A stretch of 64,000 nucleotides of DNA from Trichostrongylus colubriformis (taxonomy: Eukaryota > Nematoda > Chromadorea > Rhabditida > Trichostrongylidae), in the NCBI GenBank assembly GCA_963978905.1, contig OZ022257.1, positions 41,426,203 to 41,490,202 on the forward strand. Direction: 5' to 3'. A program made the translations under genes and the position numbers. This document shows, one piece after another, positions 56,683-64,000 of this stretch. The first letter of the stretch is position 1, and each line of letters starts with the position of its first letter. The notes under the pieces were generated by a model that was not told the origin of the DNA, searched no databases, and was given only the letters and a program-made list of their open reading frames with translations.

Positions 56683-57312
56683 AGAACAACGTATTCACCA
56701 TTGTTACCGACAGCACCTTTCGACCACATTGGAAGATCGCTGATTTCTTCCTCCCAGAACTCTGGGTTCTGACAGTCGAAAAAGTCAGCGATCGCCTTTG
56801 CAAGAGAGTCATGATCAGCGAATTTTCTCCAGGCCACGAAGGAGTTCAGAGGATAGGGAAAGGTGATAGTTAGAAGAGACAATGTTTGCACAGAGACAAT
56901 GTATAGCGGGTGGGCAGGACATCACAGTCGAGCACTTGTAGCTTGGCCTGGGTACTCTTCGCGACGTGGGATTGGGCGTCGTCATGGAGGAGGGTGACCG
57001 CGGACCTTCTCCAGCGCTTTTCTCGAAGAGCGATGATGAGCTGCTGAATTTGATGTATACGGCAGAGGTGACTCTCTCACCTTGTACCACCATTCCGTGG
57101 AAAAGCATTCCTCCCGCGTCCCAGAAGTATCACAGTCCTAAGCTTGGTTTGCTTCCATGTCAATCTCCCCGTTGCTGAAATTATGAACCTCTGACGCACG
57201 GTCTCGTTGCTCAAACATTTGCTTCGGTGCTTGAAACTTGAAAAGAGCTGATCGGTCAGGAGCGTTGAGGTCGAATTGTTTGTAATGCACTCGTCCACAA
57301 TATTTGCTGACA
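56683..57312 (-). pseudogene. Mariner transposase remnant
   Basis: Minus-strand frames, broken by shifts, give ITNNSTSTLLT, GGMLFHGMVVQGERVTSAVY-like sequence, HDDAQSHVA (second catalytic Asp block), NYHL and finally FADHDSLAKAIADFFDCQNP and MWSKGAVGNNGEYV before TAA. The PPYSPD block is degraded and the N-terminal half is absent. This is a different subfamily from the mariner at 6079. Confidence 0.75.
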
Positions 57313-57617
57313 CATTCGTAAGGCGTTTACTAGCCGTCGACGGGATAGATAGATGTTATGCGTTCGCTCCGCAAGCTCAAGTAATGATGGTAGCATCTCA
57401 ACCAGTTGCCGCTTCAATGACATTCGCACTGGAAATGTTGACCATGTGGCAAGAGTCAGTGTTCTCGGAAATACTCAACTTAACCCATAATGCTATAAAT
57501 TCCTTGAGTCTGGGAATATCATTTGGGCCACTACTTAACAGCAACGCATTAACTTTCCGTTATGATCTGAGAGCTTTACAAAGGTTACGAGATCAGCTAC
57601 GACCAAAGGCTCGATGA
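57276..57617 (+). other. Unassigned open frame next to mariner
   Basis: A 113-codon frame (57276-57617) begins on the antisense of the mariner and continues into otherwise unassigned sequence with AFAPQAQVMMVASQPVAASM and RYDLRALQRLRDQLRPKAR. I recognise no family. It may be part of another decayed element, or a short gene without visible splice support. Confidence 0.2.
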
Positions 57618-57619
57618 GA

Positions 57620-59090
57620 GAACGACATGCAATCCACTTTTATCTCTACCAGAAGTCGTTACCAGGTACACCAACCCCACGTACGGTTTATAAAAACCTG
57701 AGCCGATGCTCGTAGCAGAGGTGCAATTCAGGATATTGACATCGGGTGTGCTAGCCACAGTTGTAGATATGGACGGCTTCACGACAACAACTTGACTTAC
57801 GAGCAATAACAGGTATCTAGAGAACTGCGTGAGTTATGATCGAACTGCACAACAGCTAGCTCGGTCAGTGAAAAAGGTGGGGAGTTCGTGACTCTACCAC
57901 AGCTACTGAACCGTGAAATAACCGAGCTCCATTTGCAAGATTCTCCCTTGAATCGTCGCGCTACCTTTGATAACTTCATAACAAACAGCAGATGTCTCAA
58001 TCATGCATGGATGTCAGTGGCAACATTGCTGAAATAGAATAGGAAGCTCTAACTGGACCTCAAGCAGTTCGTGCCGTTTTTAATCCCTGTGTTTCACAAA
58101 ATTTTCGTCTTTCGGCAAAGTTTATGCATGTATTCGATGAAATTTTTTTTGCTCTATAGAACGGTACTGGTCTCCTTCACATTCTTTGATCATTCAATAT
58201 TAATAAAGCTCTGGAATGGGGTAATCAGGATCAAAAATTTACACTTTCGCCGTCTCCTCTTCTCTTCCTACCATCGAGGTTGAAAAAAGCATATGAAGCA
58301 TTGCTATTTGTTTCTGGTCATCGAATTGTCTGTTTTTATTTATTGGAAAGGGAGTACTTGTAGGCAAAAATCAGTACTTTCGGCACATGGAATCTCAAAA
58401 AAGCTGATCTTGTTGGCGTCATACCAAATCATATAAGGGGAACAAAACATCGTTGATTAATGCATTGTCATAATTAAAGATTTTTGGTCTAAAAGACTAC
58501 TGGCGACATTTGGCTTTTGGCTAAAATGGGCACATGCCAAAAGTGCAGATTTTGGTTGGATACGCCATTTCTAAGCCTCAAAAATATTGACCTACGAAAA
58601 GATTCGGAAACGAATGTTACTTTTTGTTGAGCGGAAAAATCGAATGAAAATCGGAAGAAACTATCGGATGTATATACGGGAATTTTCGACCACGATGGAA
58701 GGCGAAAAAGAGGAGGACCCAGAAGTGTTCTTTGTGCTGAGTACCCCATTTTAAGCCTTAAGAATAAACAGTCAATCAAAAAAAGGAAACCAGCTTATGC
58801 AGCAGAAAAGCTCGAAAAAAAAAGAAAGAAAAAGAAAAAAAGAAAATCGAAGACTCATATGTACATGTTGCTTAACCTCGACAGTATATGAAGAAGAGAA
58901 GAAGACGAAAGTAAAAAACTTTCCCTCCTGCTTACTTGATTTCCGAACTTTGTAATTATGTGTTAAATAATCAAAGAGTTCAAAAAGTAATATAATTTCT
59001 CAAAGCGGAAGAAGCTCTATCGAATACATATGTGAGCTTTGTCCAAAGATGAATAAATTGCTGTGAAATACAGGTTAATAAATATATGTG
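57620..59090. other. AT-rich region without recognised gene
   Basis: Two loosely related blocks, 58070-58270 and 58490-58760, may be an old inverted or diverged repeat. A purine-rich AAAGAAAG tract lies at 58810-58850. Nothing else is identified. Confidence 0.35.
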
Positions 59091-59097
59091 GTGCGCT

Positions 59098-59232
59098 TAG
59101 GCCGCGGTCATACTTTGCGGAGCTGCGTTAGTTGACGCCGGTGCCGGCGTCAACTCACGCAAGTGTCTGCGTGAGTTGACGCCGGCACCGGCGTCAACTA
59201 ACGCAGCTACGCAAAGTATGACCGCGGCCTTA
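59098..59232. mobile_element. Near-perfect nested palindrome, TAGGCCGC-family MITE
   Basis: A 135-bp hairpin with arms of about 60 bp and only about three mismatches, TAGGCCGCGGTCATACTTTG to its complement. Each arm also contains a complete palindrome of its own (GTTGACGCCGG with CCGGCGTCAAC), so the element can form either one long hairpin or two shorter ones. The ends match the degenerate copies at 5281, 19655, 26360 and 62236. Confidence 0.9.
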
Positions 59233-59362
59233 CAGGTGGAGAGAGGAGAGGGAAAGGAAGTGAACAAACGGTCACCGCCAGAAGAGATTTTGGATCCGTA
59301 GCAAAAATTTTCCGATATACAATTTTATGCATATGATAGAACGGGGTCACATTCCCCCATCT

Positions 59363-59886
59363 CTACCGTGCATAGAACATGAAGTCAACTACTTTGATAA
59401 TCTCAAATCTTATGTTACATTCGGAGCAATTCGCTTCGATAGTGAAAAAACAGACTTTTCGAGATTCCAGCAATGTCGTTAAGATCCACCCTTCTCCCTG
59501 TGACGAGTGGGCTCTAATGCACGATGCAAGTTGCGTTAGGTGCTCTGGAAGCCCGTTGGTTTCACAGATTCCCAAATCAATGGAGAGTATCCGCACAAAA
59601 CTCGCTAAGTTTTGAAGGGAGTCGCTTTTCATATCGCGTCCCTTGCAGTTATATTGAGACATGTTTCGCTGAAGTCTATACGAATCCAATACCAAATGAG
59701 TTACATTTCCAGATGCCTTTCTCATCTACAGTTTGCTTATTTGCCCTTGCTGGCATCGATTATATCACAGCAAATCGATGCTCTAGAAACACACAATATG
59801 AATCCTTTTTCTCATTGAAAGTAGGTAGAAACTCTATCTCGTTTCCGGTATCTTTCATTGGATTCGAATGTGGATTCGACCATTGA
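59363..59886. other. Overlapping open frames, unresolved
   Basis: A 120-codon minus frame (59725-59363) and a 120-codon plus frame (59524-59886) overlap. Neither shows a domain, signal peptide or splice context that would decide between them. I report the region because it is open on both strands, not as a gene. Confidence 0.2.
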
Positions 59887-60106
59887 AAATTATTCCTCTT
59901 GTCTTCAGTATTGTGGTGACGACACTAAAGGTATTGCGATCTTCTTTTTCGAGCTCCTCATCTGACATGTAACTCGGTCGGACAGGCGTTCACTCCCCTG
60001 GATGCTACCCCTTTGTTCACCATTCTTCGTTCGTCTCACATCGCACATTATCCATCACTCAGTCTTTCTCACACTGAGAGGCGTCAAATCTAACCATTCG
60101 ATCACA

Positions 60107-60222
60107 TAATAATAATGATCATAGAAATAATAGTAATAATAACAGTAATAATAATAATAATTATAATTATAATTATAATTATAATTATAATTATAATTAT
60201 AATTACAATAATAATACTAATA
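60107..60222. repeat. AT-rich microsatellite
   Basis: A run of AAT and then TATAAT units, including about nine copies of ATAATT. The isoleucine-rich frames on both strands are artefacts of the repeat. Confidence 0.9.
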
Positions 60223-60519
60223 ATTCGACGTGAAATACTGTGGTCCCCAACCTTTCTTTTCCTGCTTGTGCTACCCATAGTCTCCATAAATATGCTGACA
60301 TAATGATTCCACGTAAGCCAATCGTAGTGCCAACTCAGCTTTATGTACTTTCAGACAAATCAGTCTTTTCTCCATGAAACCGCAGAATTTCTCCACCATT
60401 TCTTTTGAAATAATCACTAATTTGCTGACGAATAGACATTTGTGTAGACAGACTGACCAACAACACCAACATGCATACAAATATTTAATTATTTTTTATT
60501 GTATTATAATATCCCTACT

Positions 60520-60765
60520 ACATATAAAAGGCTTCGTCTGTCTGTACGTCCGTCCGTCCGTCTGTCACGAAATTCATATCTCGCGTCGCAGTAGAGCTAG
60601 GACTCTGAATTTTTAAAGTGATATAAGGGGTGGTAAGGGGACACCAGTGGTGAGATAGCGGAAGTGATAGCAACTGATAAGGGCTGATAAGGAGACTCAA
60701 AAGGCGAATGGCGAGAGATTGATATCTCGCGTCGCAGCAAAGCTGGGACTCTGAATTTCTAAAGT
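60520..60765 (+). mobile_element. Helitron-like leader plus two 145-bp monomers
   Basis: The leader CCCTACTACATATAAAAGGC with TCTGTCTGTACGTCCGTCCG precedes monomers starting at about 60576 and 60722 (146-bp period), the second truncated. It is the same family as 7386, 37500 and 44205. Confidence 0.75.
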
Positions 60766-60929
60766 GAATAAGGACGAGATTGACGGGAGAAATTTAGTTT
60801 CCTTCTTCCGTTTTTGCGAATTCCCCGTTTCTGAAACGGCGGCCCAACTGGTATTACAATATATCTATACATTATAATATATTATAATATATTTGTAAAC
60901 ACGCATACAATTATAATATATTTGCAAAG

Positions 60930-62230
60930 TATGTAGTTCAAATAATAGATTGATGTTTCGAGACCTAAATCTCGGGAATTGCCTTTTGCCTTGGAATTTC
61001 ACCAATGTTCACTCAGGCATGGCAGTAAATAAGCACGATAGGCATATGTGACTGTAGCTTTTCTTGTCGTAATTTCCGTGATGTAGCATGATCCGCGCCG
61101 CTTACTAGTAGTAAACAATTACGGTCCAATAGAAAATTGATTTCACAATTCTCAACCCGGCAGATTTTTCTTCAGCGTACCGCACTCCTCCTGAGTTTCG
61201 GAAGAGACTCTGTGACACCACGACATGGTCATTAATTCTATAAAATCTGCAGCCCGACTACACCCACATATTTTCGCGAACACGTGTCCAAGCAATACTG
61301 TTGATCAAAGTGCTCAGTGCGCAAATGGATAATAGGCAACAGCGTGTCTAAATGGAACCCTGTCCTATACCGGCTTACCTGACCAATAGAACTAGTCCAT
61401 ACTAGGCCCATCATCCCCGATTAGCCCGCAATGTCGCTCTCTACATATTTACTGTCTATGTACCACTTTCCATTTCAGTTCTAGCACACAATTATTTGTA
61501 TACCACGCACGCTTTCCTATCCTACGTCATTCCATATTTTATATTTTGCAGTAAGGATAAGAGTTAAAAGTTTGGAATGTTTTCGACTTTTCTGACTCAG
61601 CTCCCTTACTTTCATTTTTCATAGAAAAAGAAACAATTATAGCGTAATCTCTCTCCGCAACAATTTCCAGTGGCTAACCGTCGTTGATATCAGCGTCAGC
61701 TACACAAAATTGGTACTTCTTATAAGCAGGGTTAGGCCATGTCGACAGAACTGGCCCCGTTATTGGATTCTGTGTTAAGGAACATGCCTCTCTAATGCAT
61801 TGCCGTATAACCACCCTCACACTCCTCGACCAAGAGGGCTAGTGCTGTAGAAGGAATGAGCTCTGCAAATTTTGCAAAAAGTTCGATTTGACAAGAGATT
61901 TTACTTAACACAGCATCATGACTTTCGGACCCCCTCTGTTACTATTCCAATGGAAACAATCTTCCTTTCTCTCCATCTTTTCAGCTTTGCCTCATCTCGA
62001 AATTGCTAGCACCGCTCCTTCTCTCCCTTCAGACAGTTCAAACATGACCCTCCTTATGAGGATTCTAGGACTCTTCAATTGAAGTTCACCTGGGTTGCAA
62101 AAATTCCAAAAGCAGCTAACCATTTCCCTAGTTGTACATTGAGTATCTCTAAGCCATTAGTTTCTATTATCGTTCACAGGTTACATTGACAATGGCGCCT
62201 TTCCGTCTGGCACTATATCATGTTGTAGAT
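60930..62230. other. Region without recognised gene
   Basis: I find no family signature, tRNA or clear repeat in this stretch. AT-rich palindromic runs (TATAATATATTATAATATAT) precede it at 60860-60900. Confidence 0.35.
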
Positions 62231-62235
62231 TTCCT

Positions 62236-62379
62236 CAGGCTGCCTCCATACTCTGTAGTGCCGTGGGCAGGGTGTGGCTGCGTTGCCTGGCGTCTCCGTT
62301 TGCCCCAACTCTGCTTCTTTGCGTTCAGTCAACCACTCCCAGTCGGCGGCTGGCACCGCAGAGTATGACGGCAGCCTCG
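62236..62379. mobile_element. TAGGCCGC-family MITE, degenerate
   Basis: GGCTGCCTCCATACTCTG at the left and its near-complement CAGAGTATGACGGCAGCC at the right bound about 144 bp, with GC-rich middle. The ends resemble 59098-59232. Frames of 60 and 109 codons that start here are repeat-derived at least in this part. Confidence 0.6.
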
Positions 62380-62501
62380 CTGACGGAAATCGAAATCATT
62401 TTCAGGATCTTAAATGAAAACGTTGTCATCGCTGTTATAACGATGATTCTACTAATTAGCCTCGCACTTCTTGATGCATGCATCGCTTTACAGAATCAGG
62501 T
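62380..62501 (+). other. Possible exon with one membrane helix
   Basis: After a TTTTCAG acceptor at about 62405 the frame reads VVIAVITMILLISLALLDAC and ends AAT CAG|GTCTGTG at 62501, a possible donor. It is one hydrophobic helix with no recognised family and no linked exons. Confidence 0.2.
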
Positions 62502-62769
62502 CTGTGGGTTTTCCGATTCACCTCTCTTTTCACACTTTCACTGGAAACACGAAATATACCCGGCGTCTACTCATTGTTCCGAACACAAATGAAAAAAATG
62601 ATATCCATCTCGTACCCAGATCCATTCCCTTAGTTCGATGCATTTTAAACTAGAACTTTGAATCACTCCTGGTGGCACGTCTAGTGCGGCGCCTCCTGAT
62701 CAAAATATCATTTCCTGATCCCTCCCTTCCTTAAATATACCACTGATGTTTCTTATCGGCGTCATTTCC

Positions 62770-62820
62770 CGGCTTTTTATTAACGACGACGCCGAAACGT
62801 CATTCGGAAATAAAGTTTTC
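62770..62820 (+). ncRNA. Degraded hammerhead-like motif
   Basis: ACGACGACGCCGAAACGTC followed by GGAAATAAAG has the stem, GAAAC, GTC and AATAAA order seen in the Penelope-linked motifs at 43988 and 46019, but the CUGANGA part is not preserved. It is likely a decayed retroelement end. Confidence 0.3.
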
Positions 62821-62913
62821 ACTAATCTTGGTTAGAAGCTGAACATTCAAACAGTCTTAACTTTCAATAATCTTTGGAAAAGGAATTCTACGATTGCTCG
62901 GGCGCCATCTTGA

Positions 62914-63343
62914 AGACATCGGGAGGGGGAATTTTCGCTTACAGAATGAATTACTGTAGCGTGCAGTTCGTTACTTTGCACTCACAGCTCCTTAGCAAGA
63001 CGTCGAGTGTAAACTCATTGGGTTTTTCACTGTATTCACATCTTTTTCTTACTCTTGCGTATACTCTCCCTTTCGATGTTTCGCTTGCTTGTTTCACTTG
63101 TCTTGTTTGTTTCTGTGTGCTGCTTCATATTTTAACATCATCATGAATTAAATCAAATTCGCCCTACGTGACATTAGATGACAGTGGCGTTGACAAGCCT
63201 GAAGCGTGCACTTTGAGGTGGAGCGCGCTAAAACCGCAACAGCGCCCTAAAGGCGCGCTTTTCAACTCGATTGTTACTATGCGATAGATCCCTCTGAGGA
63301 CGTTTTTAAGTACCTTCCTTCCTCTCCTTCCCTCTCGCTGCCT
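62914..63343 (+). mobile_element. TTAA-type MITE
   Basis: Ends AGACATCGGGAGGGGG and, complemented, AGGCAGCGAGAGGGAAGG, flanked by TTGA where intact copies have TTAA. The inner sequence matches 981-1450 (GTGCAGTTCGTTACTTTGCA, GTCGAGTGTAAACTCA). Confidence 0.7.
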
Positions 63344-63376
63344 TTGAATGTAATTGCTGAAGTGTTGGAGCATTAA

Positions 63377-63831
63377 AAACACCAGCAGGGGGTGATTTTG
63401 GCTTACGGTAGAACAGACGTAGTGTGGACGAGTTTAAGTGGTCGCCATTGCACAATTGCCAATTTGATACCTTGGCATGGTGCAAAACGGAGATGTTTCT
63501 ATTATAAATATGTTTTTTCCTTTTACTTTTTGCTTTGTTCTTTCTGATATTGCTTCTAGACGTACTTACATGAATGCTATTGTAGTTGGGAATGGCCTTA
63601 ACTGCGCTGGGAGTCAGGTGCTACAACTAACGTTGGCCCACGGCCCGTCTCCTACAGCGGACAAATCGGAAAGTCAGTGTGTTGGATGCGAATGGGATGC
63701 GAAAACACACCGCAGCGTCGCGCTTTTGAGTTCGGGTTTTTTCGCCTATTGCCGCTTCTAACCTTCAGTGTTCGTTACAAAATGCTCATTTCTTTGCATT
63801 TTCTTCTTGTTTCGGACCCCTTCCGGTTCCT
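63377..63831 (+). mobile_element. TTAA-flanked MITE
   Basis: TTAA at 63373-63376 and 63832-63835. The first 200 bases match 25165-25365 closely (GATTTTGGCTTACGGTAGAA, CAGACGTAGTGTGGACGAG). It lies only 30 bases after the previous copy. The last 165 bases of the window show nothing further. Confidence 0.75.
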
Positions 63832-64000
63832 TTAATCGATCGAAATCTTCAGAGGGGTTGTATTTTGGGCTGGATGATCGTGCATTCGAAAATTCCTTGA
63901 GGTCTTCGACGACGTCTCTCCATGTTGTAGTCCTTGAGAAAGGCTATCAATAAATAATCGTGTTTGGTAAGGTAGTGATACGATTATCGATGACGACCTA

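Noticed and set aside
60102..60303. Poly-isoleucine frames on both strands
   Set aside because: Artefact of the AAT/TATAAT microsatellite.
62186..62592. Host gene on plus strand with two frames
   Set aside because: The first half is a TAGGCCGC-family MITE with inverted ends, and only a single hydrophobic stretch remains as weak evidence.

Overview
The window looks like a repeat-rich, intron-rich chromosome segment from a nematode, most likely a strongylid (clade V, hookworm-like). The evidence is one intact spliced gene that reads as the nematode mitochondrial 2-oxoglutarate/malate carrier (misc-1/SLC25A11), nematode-style TTTCAG/TTTAG 3' splice sites, and a mobile-element mix (RTE-type non-LTR, mariner, pogo-like, Penelope-like and many fold-back elements) typical of such genomes. 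Bacterial features (operons, ribosome binding sites, CRISPR) are absent. Most short open frames in the window are antisense or repeat-derived.

Positions 1-32396 form one giant, degenerate inverted repeat. The left arm (1-15725, cut by the window edge) reappears in reverse order and orientation in the right arm (19888-32396), around a 4.2 kb spacer that holds a second, 1.58 kb fold-back palindrome. Both arms carry the same cargo: a transmembrane-segment exon of a small membrane protein, an RTE-type retrotransposon, a MITE, and a divergent Rho-family small GTPase. The left GTPase copy has an 8-nt frameshifting deletion. The right copy is open through three exons but lacks key nucleotide-binding residues. 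Each arm also has private insertions: a mariner and a 2.9 kb composite insert on the left, and a hAT-like fold-back with an 8-bp target duplication on the right. Each arm therefore serves as an empty-site control for the other.

Positions 32397-37436 hold the last exon of the small membrane protein gene, a Penelope-like reverse transcriptase remnant, and non-autonomous elements flanked by TTAA. Positions 37437-55915 are the misc-1 gene: nine exons giving a 301-residue protein, with all three carrier signature motifs and all splice phases consistent. Its first four introns (1.3-8.5 kb) are packed with transposons: a 145-bp tandem array behind a Helitron-like leader, Penelope-like GIY-YIG and hammerhead-ribozyme-like remnants, a fold-back tRNA-derived element, and a pogo-like DNA transposon. 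The last four introns are short (59-404 bp).

Positions 55916-64000 hold a decayed mariner, several MITEs (one a near-perfect nested palindrome at 59098), another two-monomer satellite element, and two adjacent TTAA-flanked elements. I could not confirm any host gene there.

The points most worth following are the giant palindrome with its paralogous gene pairs, a cluster of five GC-rich perfect hairpins (10100-10287) three of which carry the GCGAAGC mini-hairpin loop, hammerhead-like motifs linked to Penelope-like remnants, and the repeated association of tRNA-like A/B boxes with inverted-repeat elements.
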